In this document: piece after piece, positions 34,725-44,604 of the stretch
Layout of the letters: every line of letters begins with the position of its first letter
Numbering within the stretch: position 1 is the stretch's first letter
NCBI GenBank assembly: GCA_944989445.1
Contig: CALYLW010000067.1
Location: 1,099,905 to 1,163,904 of the forward strand
Reading direction: 5' to 3'
Source: Ampullaceana balthica
Taxonomy: Eukaryota > Mollusca > Gastropoda > Lymnaeidae
Length of the DNA: 64,000 nt
Notes under the pieces: model-generated
Told to the model about the DNA's origin: nothing
The model's database searches: none
Seen by the model: the letters and a program-made list of their open reading frames with translations, nothing else
Position numbers and translations under genes: made by a program

Positions 34725-36109
34725 TAGGGGACAGCCGAATATCCGGAATGCCGGATATCCGGACCAAATATCGGGATTTTCGCCACTATCCGGATTCGGC
34801 AAATACCTATGACAGATCCGAATAGGATCCGGATATCAATGTAGTAAAGAATTTTTGAAATTAAATTAAATTAATATCAATTAGCGTATAAACAAATATA
34901 TAAAAAGTATTAAAAAGTATATAAAAACAATAGTCAGATATCAGTAGATTTAACAAGAATTTTCTTCAACAACACAAAGTTTAAAAGGAATTTACTGACT
35001 AGTAACTATTTTATTTACTCATGTCATTAAATTATGTTCATTGTTATAGTTGATATATTAATTTTATGTTAAAAACTAATAATTTTAAGTTAATTTGTAT
35101 GTATTAGTTTATACTATAAACTATATAGTTGAACAGGAGCCTTGGAAACTGGGACAGTCTGAGTGTTGGCTTTCGTTTTTAATTTCTTTGTCATTGACTA
35201 GTACGTTGACACAGTCAATCTTTCAATACTTTCAATTCAGTATTCAAATTTAAATTTTTTACTTATATGATATAAGTTATATCATTGTAATAATTTTATA
35301 TTCATTGTTGTTTTTTCCGTTGAACTTTAAATGGCATTTGCAATTGTGATTTGATTTGCGAAATTAAAAATAAAAATGTTGCTTGTCTCACATGTTATAT
35401 CTTATTCAGTATTATAATTTTAAAACTCTAGTTTATTGTAAATATAATACGAACGGTGGCGGAACGTCCTTGGACGGGCTTTGTTGCTCGTATTAAATAA
35501 GTTAAGTAACAAATTAAGTTATACATCAAGTTATTAATATATAACAAAAGAAACAAATTAACAAGCGTTGATCCATTCAAATCCATCAAATCTATGCAAA
35601 ATATAGTAAAAGAATCAATTTCAATACGAGAAAAATATATTAAGTTAAAAAGTTACAAGTATAGATATTACTTTACTACATAAGATAACAAACTAAGTTA
35701 ACTAATAACATATTAAACTTAAATTGTCTGAATAAAATAACTGTTTTATTATGGTTCTAGGTCACGACTTATTGTTCATAACACTACACACTCAGTACAA
35801 CACTGTTCGAATGGTACACACTACACAGTTCTTTGAATTCGTTCAAGTTCGTTCATTCAATTCAATGTAAAATGTTCATCGGTGACTTGACAATGTAACA
35901 ACGTCGATAGCAGATACTCTTCATTTGTAGGATAATAAATATTTTAATAAATAGTATAAACTACTTGATATAAAGTAGTAAAGTACACCCTATTAACTCT
36001 TGCACTTAAATATGGAGATATTCGGATCAGGAATCCGGATCAGGCAAATATTAGGGCCAAACTATTCGGATTCGGCAAATAGTAAAAAACCACATCCGGC
36101 TGATCCCTA
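34725..36109. mobile_element. hAT element with CCGGAT-rich termini inserted in a LINE tail
   Basis: The left end is TAGGGGACAGCCGAATATCC. The reverse-complemented right end is TAGGGATCAGCCGGATGTGG. Both are followed by repeated ATCCGGATTCGGCAAATA-type motifs. Flanking octamers GTTAGGAC (34717-34724) and CTTAGGAC (36110-36117) match at seven of eight positions. The interior of about 1.1 kb is AT-rich and holds no transposase I can recognise, so it is non-autonomous or highly decayed. Confidence 0.85.
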
Positions 36110-36165
36110 CTTAGGACGCAATAATTGTCTGTGTAGAAGGAGCGCCTGTAATGTATAAGATGACA
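36110..36165 (+). pseudogene. CR1-type LINE 3' tail, part 2
   Basis: It begins TTAGGACGCAATAATTGTC and contains TGTGTAGAAGGAGCGCCTGT. This is the same tail that follows the coding region at 1262-1320, and it directly continues the segment ending at 34724. Confidence 0.75.
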
Positions 36166-36173
36166 ACTTCCCC

Positions 36174-36764
36174 AACTGCCTCATGGCATTGGGTTACTCT
36201 CATGGGCACAGATACTGCCTCATGGCATTGGGTTACTCTCATGGGCACAAATACTGCCTCATGGCATTGGGTTACTCTCATGGGCACAGATACTGCCTCA
36301 TAGCATTGGGTTACTCTCATGGGCACAGATACTGCCTCATGGCATTGGGTTACTCTCATGGGCACAGATACTGCCTCATGGCATTGGGTTACTCTCATGG
36401 GCACAGATACTGCCTCATAGCATTGGGTTACTCTCATGGGCACAGATACTGCCTCATAGCATTGGGTTACTCTCATGGGCACAGATACTGCCTCATGGCA
36501 TTGGGTTACTCTCATGGGCACAGATACTGCCTCATGGCATTGGGTTACTCTCATGGGCACAGATACTGCCTCATGGCATTGGGTTACTCTCATGGGGCAC
36601 AGATACTGCCTCATGGCATTGGGTTACTCTCATGGGCACAGATACTGCCTCATGGCATTGGGTTACTCTCATGGGCACAGATACTGCCTCATTGCATTGG
36701 GTTACTCTCATGGGCACATATACTGCCTCATGGCATTGGGTTACTCTCATGGGCACAGATTACC
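36174..36764. repeat. 39-bp minisatellite, 15 copies
   Basis: Unit TGGCATTGGGTTACTCTCAT followed by GGGCACAGATACTGCCTCA. Copies are nearly identical. One extra G at about 36596 shifts the reading frame. The 13-codon period gives open frames on both strands (217 and 167 codons), which I treat as artefacts. Confidence 0.95.
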
Positions 36765-37059
36765 TTCAACGTGAAAACGAACAACCAAATTACCGTTGTT
36801 AAAGGTAACTCTTGTATTACTCGGGTAATTTTGTAAACATAATTATACGAATGGCATGTAGAGCTCAGTGAGTGGAGAAGTCAAGTGATGTCAGGTATTA
36901 CTAGGATTAATGACGTCATTTCATTTAACAATTAACTTGGTATGATTTTATTTTGTCTTCCCGTTTCGTTATTATTTTTGTTTGTTTGGTGTTCATTGTA
37001 TAAGGAGATAACCCAAAGCAAAGATCTGGTGGTTAAAGCATTATGCACGGGTTATAGAA
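36765..37059. other. Spacer
   Basis: No recognised feature. Confidence 0.3.
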
Positions 37060-37475
37060 ATGGTGTCTAAGAGAAATGTATGGTTTTATGATTGCAATTG
37101 GTTTGTGTCTCAAAGTAACGTATGGTGTCTTGTTGCATTATATATTGTGTCTCAAAGCGATATATGGTGTATTAGTGCCATATCTCAGACCAATGTATGC
37201 TGTCTCAAAGCAATATATAGTGTTTCAAAGCAATGTGGTGTCTCATTGCAATATATGGTGTCTTGTTGCAATATATATTGTGTCTCAAAGCAATGTATGG
37301 TGTCTTGTTGCAATATATATTGTGTCTCAAAGCGATGTATGGTGTCTTAGTGCCATATCTCAGACCAATGTATGCTGTATCAAAGCAATATATAGTGTCT
37401 CAAAGCAATGTGGTGTCTCATTGCAATATATGGTGTCTCAAAGAAATGTATGGTGTCTTATTACAATATATGAAC
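37060..37475 (+). repeat. Higher-order repeat of CAATGTATGGTGTCTCAAAG-like units
   Basis: Short units of about 20-25 bp build a larger period of about 174 bp. The phrase GCCATATCTCAGACCAATGT occurs at about 37178 and 37352. It lies between the GPCR exon and any downstream exon on the minus strand, so it would be intronic. Confidence 0.85.
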
Positions 37476-37523
37476 TATAAACGTCATAAGAACAATGCTA
37501 GTTGGCAGAAAAATTCTACTTAC

Positions 37524-37743
37524 ACATAGCGTCTCCTAGCAACCACTTCTCGTGGCAGATGAACTCGAGGAGTGCCGAGGGCTGACATATGAGGAGGACC
37601 AAGAGGTCAGCCACAGAGAGATTCATCAAGCAGAGGTTAGTAGCGGTCTTCATCTCTCGGACACACAGTACCACCAGGATGACCAGAAGGTTGCCCAGCA
37701 CGCCGGCCAGGAACACGAGAATGTTGGCCGTCATCACCCACAC
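37524..37743 (-). CDS. Internal exon of a class A (rhodopsin-family) neuropeptide-type GPCR, TM1 to ECL1
   Basis: This exon encodes 73 codons plus one base. TM1 (residues about 4-28) carries GNLLV with the conserved N1.50 at residue 18. ICL1 is VREMKTATN. TM2 (about 36-61) carries LMNLSVADLLVLLICQP with D2.50 at residue 46. ECL1 has the conserved tryptophan in WLLGDAM (residue 67), directly before the cysteine of TM3 (C3.25). The pattern CQPxALxEF...WLLGxxMC resembles ecdysis-triggering-hormone/TRH/neuromedin-like receptors. That subfamily placement is inference. The exon starts after a TTTTTGACGTGTTGCTTGCAG-type acceptor (AG at 37744-37745) and ends at a perfect donor GTAAGT (37518-37523), which splits the TM3 cysteine codon (phase 1). 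TM3-TM7 are not seen at lower coordinates in this window and the N-terminal exon is not seen above it, so introns are long. The frame has no defect and looks functional. Confidence 0.88.
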
Positions 37744-37770
37744 CTGCAAGCAACACGTCAAAAAGATGGG

Positions 37771-37905
37771 TGACATCTCATGTTATTTTATGTTAGATTG
37801 ACATCTCGTGTCATTTTATGTTACACTGACATCTCATGTCATTTATGTTACACTGACATCTCGTGTCATTTTATGTTAGATTGACATCTCGTGTTATCGT
37901 CTTTA
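37771..37905. repeat. 28-bp repeat directly upstream of the GPCR exon
   Basis: About five copies of TTGACATCTCGTGTCATTTT plus ATGTTAGA. The last copy ends about 25 bp from the splice acceptor, within the region where a branch point would be expected on the minus strand. Confidence 0.85.
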
Positions 37906-38393
37906 TAAAATCTGATGTTATCAACATTACAGTCCACTGAATCTAGCAGAAGACATAAGTAAGACATGAGTATAACAAATCTCCATCAATTGTCCCCACA
38001 AGCGCCATATTTAAATGAGTTCTGCACGTGGACTGGTCATTGGACAGGTTTAGATAAGCCGTCTGGGGTCGCCTAGCAAACACCTAAAATGTTAGGGTGG
38101 CCAGAATTGAACCTATCTGTATATTTACTACGCTTAAAAACTCTGAAAAGAAAACAGAGTACAATATAACAGAATACAATTTAGCATATAAGTGTATAAC
38201 AAAAGAAAAGTGAAAAACAGTAAAATAGTTTAAAACATAATTTAACCGAAAGGACTAAATCCATATTATTTTATTTTTCTTCTCATATACTTTATATAAT
38301 AAAAAATGTCTCTCAAAAAAAATATTTATAAAAAAAATAAATTAAAACATATTTCTCTCGAAATTTCATTGCACAATTTGTTTGTGTATTTTG
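37906..38393. other. Gene-free spacer (probable intron)
   Basis: AT-rich, with no recognised feature. It lies upstream of the GPCR exon on the minus strand. Confidence 0.4.
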
Positions 38394-39012
38394 TAGAGCT
38401 GTTATCGATTAATTTAAATATAATCGTTAACTTTTGAACAATTAACGATTAATTAATCGATAATTTCGATTAAAGCAAAAAATAGAAATTTATGACGTCA
38501 TTAAACTGAACATTTCTCACGGACATTGAAAATTAAGAATATTTTGAACTAAATTTTATGACAATGTGTTGATACTTGATCGGATGTTTGTGCTGAAGGT
38601 GGTACGTCAGCGATGTATTTGAATCTTTTAAAAGAGAATTTTTATGGCAGTGAACACAGTAAACTTTTTCACCATCTTCGACTTTGCCATCCGCAGTTAG
38701 CTTTAAAACAAAATTTTTTGCTAAACTTTCTGGTTATATGTTTAAATTTTAACTGCGCTGATGCTGTTTTAGTTGACGTCTGCTGGTCCACATAAAGTAA
38801 TAAAATAAATTATAATATTACGTGGGAGAAGTTTTTACGTAAAAAAATATATAAATTATTATTAATAATTAATTATTTATTAATTAAAAAAATTAAAATA
38901 TTAAAAATATTTTCTTTAATTTTAATCGAATTTTTATCGATTTAAATAATTTTAATCGATAAAAATTTTTAACGATTAATAGAGAAATTAATCGTTAATT
39001 TCCGTAGCCCTA
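38394..39012 (-). mobile_element. hAT element (zbed/Ac-like) with BED finger remnant
   Basis: Ends TAGAGCTGTTATCGATTAAT and, in reverse complement, TAGGGCTACGGAAATTAACG match the element at 25684-26198 in opposite orientation. Flanking octamers GTATTTTG (38386-38393) and GTATTTTT (39013-39020) match at seven of eight positions. It is internally deleted: only a zinc-finger exon piece survives. Confidence 0.9.
38580..38730 (-). pseudogene. BED zinc-finger fragment of a hAT transposase
   Basis: The minus strand reads ADGKVEDGEKVYCVHCHKNS, then LLKDSNTSLTYHLQHKHP. This has the BED arrangement C-x2-C ... H-x4-H with the aromatic residue before the first cysteine, and the NTSxLxxHLxxKHP tail typical of zbed1/zbed4-like transposases. 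The piece is about 45 residues, close to a full finger. It lacks an upstream start in frame and all catalytic domains. Confidence 0.85.
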
Positions 39013-39108
39013 GTATTTTTTATTTTATTTAAAAGCTATATCGCATTCCCATTCTATATGTCTGCCGGCTGCATCTTTTACTGTGACAAACAACTCTAAG
39101 GCCCCGTA

Positions 39109-40139
39109 CAGGGCCGTATTAAGCCATCTTGGTGCCCGAGGCACAAACCCACATGGGTGCCCCCTTCTATCCCGGGCCACCGATCCTCCACTGACCGCTG
39201 GAAAGTTCAATATTAGGCACACGCAAAGAAAAAAAAAGAACCAACAAAGAAAAACTGTTGTTAACATATATGTTTGTACTACTATCAGTCAATAAAAACC
39301 TACAATAAGGTATTTCTGTATTAAAATTAATTGTTTTCTAATTCTTTAATAATAATATACAAAAATACCTTAACTTTTTTAATAGATGAGAAAGCTTAAG
39401 TACAAATAACCGCTACTGCTTGCCTCAAAATATGTTTCCAGTAAGCGTACTCTTCATTTATTTGCTCTTTTAGCTTTTGTATGAGACCCAAGCCTTGTCG
39501 ACGAGCTAGGTATATTAACATGCAGTCTGTATGAGTAGCGCTTTGTTCATGATTATCAACTTAAATGTTATTTTTCCAGTCACTGAAACCATTTTTATCA
39601 TCCAAACTTTTGGAAACTTTAGACGAAAAAGTTTATAAACAAAGCAGTACACAGATCCCATGAATGGTGAATACAGTGACCATTCTCTCCTGTACTGCTC
39701 ACCATTTGATTTTGTGCCATAGAAAGGTTTTTGAGAACAAAATCGTATTTTTCCTCCGGCATAAATACGGCAAGATTTATCAAAGGGACCACAAAGATGC
39801 TGACATTTAGTGGGCCCACAGTAAAAAAATTTTTTTAAAAAAAAACTTCGAAGAAAATAAACAAAAAAATAGCGCCAATAAAAATGTGTGGGCGGTATTT
39901 TACCCCCCCCCCGTTTGTGGTTAAATAAGGTTAAATAATGTGCAATAATATTCTGTATAGAAGGAGCGTCTGTAACAGATAAGATAATATTCAATATTAA
40001 ATTTGTGATTGGCTAATGCCATGTCGATTACGTGAGGCTACGGGACAATATGCACATTTTCTTGAGGAATTGTGGTGCCCCCCAAACGCTTGGTGCCCAA
40101 GGCACGTGCCTTGTTTGCCTATAGGTTTATCCAGGCCTG
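39109..40139 (-). mobile_element. hAT element with GGTGCCC-type inverted ends
   Basis: The left end is CAGGGCCGTATTAAGCCATC, then TTGGTGCCCGAGGCAC. The reverse-complemented right end is CAGGCCTGGATAAACC, then GGCACGTGCCTTGGGCACCA. Flanking octamers GCCCCGTA (39101-39108) and GCCCCGAT (40140-40147) match at six of eight positions. It holds the N-terminal zinc finger part of a transposase on the minus strand. A short LINE-tail motif lies at about 39945-39985. Confidence 0.8.
39540..39880 (-). pseudogene. TTF-type zinc finger fragment of a hAT transposase (ZMYM-like)
   Basis: The minus frame contains GPFDKSCRIYAGGKIRFCSQ, then YGTKSNGEQYRREWSLYSP and GSVYCFVYKLF, and, shifted in frame, DWKN. 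This order (GPF, R-F, W-xY-S, VYCFxCKLF, F-DWKN) is the TTF/DUF4371 N-terminal zinc finger. One key cysteine of CFVCKLF appears as tyrosine here, and frameshifts follow, so it is non-functional. The catalytic part has been lost from the element. Confidence 0.75.
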
Positions 40140-40946
40140 GCCCCGATAGAGAATTAAGGTGTTATAAATTTGGGCCATAAGCAAGTACACAAAACATATG
40201 TTATTACAGTTGCCCATTTCGTTAATCAAAGTCATGCGTCACATTCTGGAACAGCTCATTTTTTACATTAATCGACTTATTTCGGGCGATTAACTAAAGA
40301 TATTGGAATTGAAGTATTAAATGTAAAAAAAGTTTTCAATATTGTAATTCAATTTTACTACCGTATAATATATACTCAATGAAGGGATTTCTATAAGTTT
40401 TTAAAAAGTGTATAAAATAAACTGTAGCTTAAAATTCCATTTGATTTCGCCTGGTGTTTTGTTTGTTTACCTGTAACAAAATCGAACATAACGAATTGAA
40501 CAGGACAATCTCCTTGCATTTTGAATGTTATATATTTTAGCGAGATAGACTTTTGCTGTCGGTCATAGCTCTTACTCCAAAAATCTCGATCAGATGGACA
40601 TTGCCGGACAGTCCAGAAATCGTGGATCCCCGGCGAGAAATGCAGCCGAAACAACCGTTCCAAAATCTGATTGCGGAAGTCACTCGAAGTGTCCATGGCT
40701 ACTATTTGGTTTCGTGAAGACAATAGAAGTCATTTCGATTTCAATGCTAAAAGGCTATTTTCTATTTCAATATAACCAATTTATTTATATGTGTGGCTGT
40801 GTTATCTTCTCAGGATTGTTTGTGTTGAGAATAAATCAATAATCTTCTCACAACGAATCTTTGAAAGTTATTTACTCTGTCAACGTTATGCCAGGAGGCC
40901 CACGAAAAGTGGCCTGGCGATAACACGGCCCACAAAGTGACGTGAG
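40140..40946. other. Gene-free stretch
   Basis: Opposed frames at 40391-40723 (-) and 40594-40842 (+) match no family I recognise. Confidence 0.35.
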
Positions 40947-41121
40947 CAATGTTCCCTTTAAGCTGCGTGGTCGCGCAGATATCTGACCGACGCCGCACAG
41001 CGGTTTAGAATTACAGCGCAGGAAATTTAAAAAAAAATATTGCACGAAAAATGGATGCTGGCAACTTTGACGAGTTTTTTTTTACTTTGCACACGGACCA
41101 ACGAACCTTAGAGGGAACATT
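40947..41121. mobile_element. hAT-type MITE, copy 1 (CAATGTTCCCT ends)
   Basis: A 175-bp element begins CAATGTTCCCTTTAAGCTGC and ends GAGGGAACATT. It is homologous in opposite orientation to 62808-62990. Flanking octamers GACGTGAG and TCCATGAG agree at only five of eight positions. Confidence 0.8.
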
Positions 41122-41369
41122 TCCATGAGTCCCATGAAAAGTGATCTGACGATAACATTGCCAACAAATCCATTGGGTTGATCACAGACTTGCGACTAAA
41201 ATAAACATAAAACGTTATAGAGAATAAACAAGTTATTTCCTTGTTGACATTAATTCACTTAACCATAATAATGTCTTATTTATAGCTAAAGCCTGAATGT
41301 GATCCAAAATATTAGTTCTGAACAGCTGATCATAATGGGTGTCCATCAACATGAGTAGCAAACATACGA
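41122..41369. other. Spacer
   Basis: Nothing recognised. Confidence 0.3.
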
Positions 41370-41612
41370 TGGCAATCACTCCAGAGCGAGGACCATCGAA
41401 GGCAATCACTCCAAAGTGAGGACCATTTAAAGCAATCACTCCAAAGTGAGGACCATTGAAGGCAATCACTCCAGAGTGAGGACCATCGAAGGCAATCACT
41501 CCAAAGTGTGGACCATCGAAGGCAATCACTCCAGATTGAGGACCATCGAAGAAGGCAATCACCCAAAAGTGAGTACCATCGGAGGCAATCACTCCAAAGT
41601 GAGGACCATCGG
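41370..41612 (+). repeat. 30-bp minisatellite, eight copies
   Basis: Unit GGCAATCACTCCAAAGTGAG followed by GACCATCGAA. The ten-codon period keeps minus frames open (HFGVIAFDGP or SLWSDCLRWS repeats), which are artefacts. Confidence 0.95.
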
Positions 41613-42130
41613 CTGACAAGAATAACAGCTTGAAAGAACAAGTCACATTTACATTTATCAACTCAATGACAAGATGGGGACCAAATGATTAGAGAAAAAG
41701 AATCATTGAATATAATCAAATAAAATACATTGAAAAATTCTGAGCGATTATTATGGTTGATTAAAATTTTAATTTGTACGATCTTTGCTAAACAATTGCA
41801 GTAATTTGAAACATCGATTTTAATAGCCACTTAACTTATCATGACAAAGTGACATCGTTTCATGCGTGACATGTGCCAAATAACTACTAAAAAGGTAGAA
41901 ATTTTAAAATAAAAAGGGTTTAAATTGAATTTTTAAAACAGTTTCCAAACTCAAAATTTATGATGCAACAAAAAGGGAAAAATAATGTTTGAGTACCAGT
42001 CTAAGAGTTTGAGAACGGTTGTGTTTGGAAGTCATCAAGAGTCCTTGCAGGGCATGCATCTACTAAATATCTTTGGTAAATCTGAGTAAATCACTAATAT
42101 TCTGTTATTCAATTTTGTGTTGATTTAACT
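41613..42130. other. Gene-free stretch
   Basis: AT-rich, nothing recognised. It ends with the left target duplication of the next element. Confidence 0.35.
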
Positions 42131-42676
42131 CAGTGGTTCCCAAAGTGGTCCGTACGGACCCCCGGGGGTCCGCGGTACCTTTCAGGGGGTCCGTGGAAAA
42201 TAAAAATTGATTTGGGGGTCCCTGAAGAACTTCAGGCGTTCCGCGCAAGGTTTAATATAAAACATTAAAATAAATAACACTAAATAAAATAGCATTTTTT
42301 TCAACTAATTAAATACGACCTCAGGTGCTATCAGTCATGGAGTATGTTGTTTAACCTACAAAAGGTAGTAAAACTGAGGTAATTTCCACAGCTATAACCA
42401 ATCAAAATACTTGGTTTATTGAAAGGTCTAGCTTGATTCATAAGAAATGCGGAATTCCAATAAGTAGCTCAGAGAAATACAAGATTTTAACTTGAATCTA
42501 CGAGGGTTGCAAGGTTGGGTATTTTTGTATGTGCCTGAAGTTATATTTATCTAAATTGTATCCTATCATCAAATTTTATTTTCAATAGTGCTTTACTGTA
42601 GCATGCCATTGAAAACGTTCATAATTTAATAATTATTAACAGTGGTTTGTTACAACACATAAGAGAATGAGTGAGC

Positions 42677-42842
42677 TCTGGGTCGGATTTAGACTTGATG
42701 GGGACCTAGGCTATTTGAGATATGGGGGCCCTTTTGAAGTCCAGATATTCTATGTCAGTGATATGAAAAAAATCCGAGGGCCTCCAAAAATACGAGGGGC
42801 CCTAAGCTATAGCTTGATTAACAAATAGGTAAATCCAGCACT
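42677..42842. mobile_element. Small MITE nested in the ZBED5-like hAT element
   Basis: Ends TCTGGGTCGGATTTAGACTT and, in reverse complement, AGTGCTGGATTTACCT, with GGGGGCCC/GGGGCCCT inside each arm. GAGTGAGC (42669-42676) and GAGCGAGC (42843-42850) match at seven of eight positions. End type and duplication length suggest a hAT-like MITE. Confidence 0.7.
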
Positions 42843-43009
42843 GAGCGAGCCGAAGAAACAATGCCGACAAAACAGTGTTGTTGAATATTTGAAGTATGGC
42901 TAAATGTTTGGAAACATACGAAATGTGAAACGTTATTTTCTGAATTAAAAAAGATTTTTTAAGCTAAATCAATGACCTTGACTTTCTGGCATACTTAAAA
43001 ATGAATTTT

Positions 43010-44090
43010 CAGTACATTGTGTCATTCATCGACATCATTTATTCGCACAAAATCTTAGTGAACGTTTGCATGGATCTCTAGATTATGTCATTAGTGCAGT
43101 TAATAAAATTATAAGGAATGACTTAAATGAGAGATTATTTACTCAACATTGTTTAGAAAATAAAGAAGACTATAATCGTTTACTTATTAACAGAAGTACG
43201 TTGATTATCAACAAGTACGTTTTTAAATCGATTTTATGCTCTCCTTGATTCAGTGTTGGAATTCCTTGAAAACAAAGACAATGATTTGCGACACAATTAA
43301 CTCAAACAAAAATGACATATCCTTAATGAATGAATTATTTACCAACGCTTTAACGAAACTAATTTGAAACTACAAGGTAACCATTTAAATTTAATCAAAA
43401 CTGAAAGCGTAAAATCTGCGTTTGTTGCAAACCTTTTTTTGTACAAACAAAACATAGAAACAGGAGAATGTTGTCAGTTTCCAAATCTTTCAAAATTGCA
43501 AAGTAGAGATAAAGATTTGCTGGCTTACTGTCAAAACTTAACAGCTCTTCATGCTGACCTGAACCAAAGATTTGAAGGTATTCCTCCCTTGGATATTCCC
43601 GACTGGCAGTTCAACCCTTTTGCGCGTGGACAAACTCAGATCCCAAACACAGATGAATCCATACTAATACAGGAGCAGCTTGTTGAAATGAAGAACTTGA
43701 ACCAATGTTTGAACTAGGATACCACAAATTCTGGTTACAAAATCAGATACAAATTTTATACCTTGCATTATGTGTTTTTGTACAGCCCAATTTTATATCT
43801 TGCATTATGGGTTATTGCACAGCCCAACTTTATATCTTGCATTATGGGTTTAATATTGTACAGCCCAATTTTATATCTTGCATTATGGGTTATTGTACAG
43901 AAGTTGTTGACTGCTTTCCCGTGTTCCTATGTGGTAGAACAAAGATTCAGTGCCTTATGAACCTCATCATAAAAAACAGAAACCGACTAGAAATTGGTTC
44001 TCGTGGGAATTTGTGGTTGCTACTCACAAACATTGAGTCGGACATAAATACACTCTTAAAATCACAACATGTTCATCAAAGTTATTAATT
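43010..44090 (+). pseudogene. Frameshifted ZBED5/SCAND3/FAM200-like hAT transposase
   Basis: The pieces are in order on plus. About 43020-43200: VIHRHHLFAQNLSERLHGSL with the CxIHR-type motif, then LENKEDYNRLLI. The second, 43230-43370, is a broken LYALLDSVLEFLENK-like stretch. The third, 43364-43717, has about 117 open codons including SVKSAFVANLFLYKQNIETG and LLAYCQNLTALHADLNQRF, then PPLDIPDWQFNPF. The last, 43905-44088, has FPCSYVVEQRFSAL, then NRLEIGSRGNLWLLLTNIES and DINTLLKSQHVHQS, the C-terminal dimerisation region. At least three frameshifts and several stops separate the pieces. The N-terminal BED finger is missing. Vertebrate relatives of this family were domesticated, but nothing here suggests function. 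Confidence 0.88.
43755..43905 (+). repeat. 37-bp repeat expanded inside the hAT transposase
   Basis: Three to four copies of CAGCCCAATTTTATATCTTG followed by CATTATGGGTTATTGTA lie between the core and the C-terminal region of the pseudogene. They arose after, or helped, its inactivation. Confidence 0.85.
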
Positions 44091-44284
44091 GTCTTCCATT
44101 TTATTTTAAACAAAAGGTATAATTTCAATAAATACTTCTTCAACCAAATGTTGCTTTTTTGGGGTTTGTAATTTTTGTACTATGCATTTATGTATTTTTT
44201 TCACAAGGGGGTCCGTGGGGGAAGTTTTGACTATAAAAGGGGTCCGTGGGTCAAAAAAGTTTGGGAACCACTGATTTTTTAACT

Positions 44285-44604
44285 CATGGTATCAGTCTTA
44301 CTTCAACTTTCCATTTGTGTACATGCACCAATTTCTTCTTTAGATGATTGATGGAAAGTAGTGTGAATTTTAGAATACGTTTGTTTTGTTTTTTCCATCT
44401 ACACGTTTGATGGCTAATAAAAAGTGTTTGGGGCTCATACGTCGCTCATAACTTGCCTCATGTAATCTGCACTTACACTCCGAAGATGACTAATGACAAG
44501 TGTTAGGGGCATATTACTTGCCTGACTAGAATGATCTGAACTGCGCCAACATTTTTTAGTTCTTGGCACATTTATTCACAAACTTCTGGGTATGGAAGTC
44601 AAAA
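44285..44604. other. Spacer
   Basis: No recognised feature between the hAT element and the large satellite. Confidence 0.3.

Larger units (their letters stand above)
42131..44273 (+). mobile_element. hAT element, ZBED5/SCAND3-like (near full length, dead)
   Basis: The left end is CAGTGGTTCCCAAAGTGGTC. The reverse-complemented right end is CAGTGGTTCCCAAACTTTTT. GGGGTCCGTGG blocks lie on both sides. The flank ATTTAACT (42123-42130) recurs as ATTT-TTT-AACT (44274-44284), an 8-bp target duplication with three extra T. A MITE is nested near the left side, and an internal 37-bp repeat has expanded inside the transposase region. Confidence 0.9.

Noticed and set aside
36111..36836. Repeat proteins of 167 and 217 codons on opposite strands
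   Set aside because: The 39-bp unit is a multiple of three and lacks stops in several frames on both strands. An extra G shifts frame without consequence, so there is no sign of selection on a frame.
42131..44273. Domesticated host ZBED5/SCAND3-type gene
   Set aside because: Terminal inverted repeats, a target duplication and several frameshifts show a dead transposon rather than a conserved gene.
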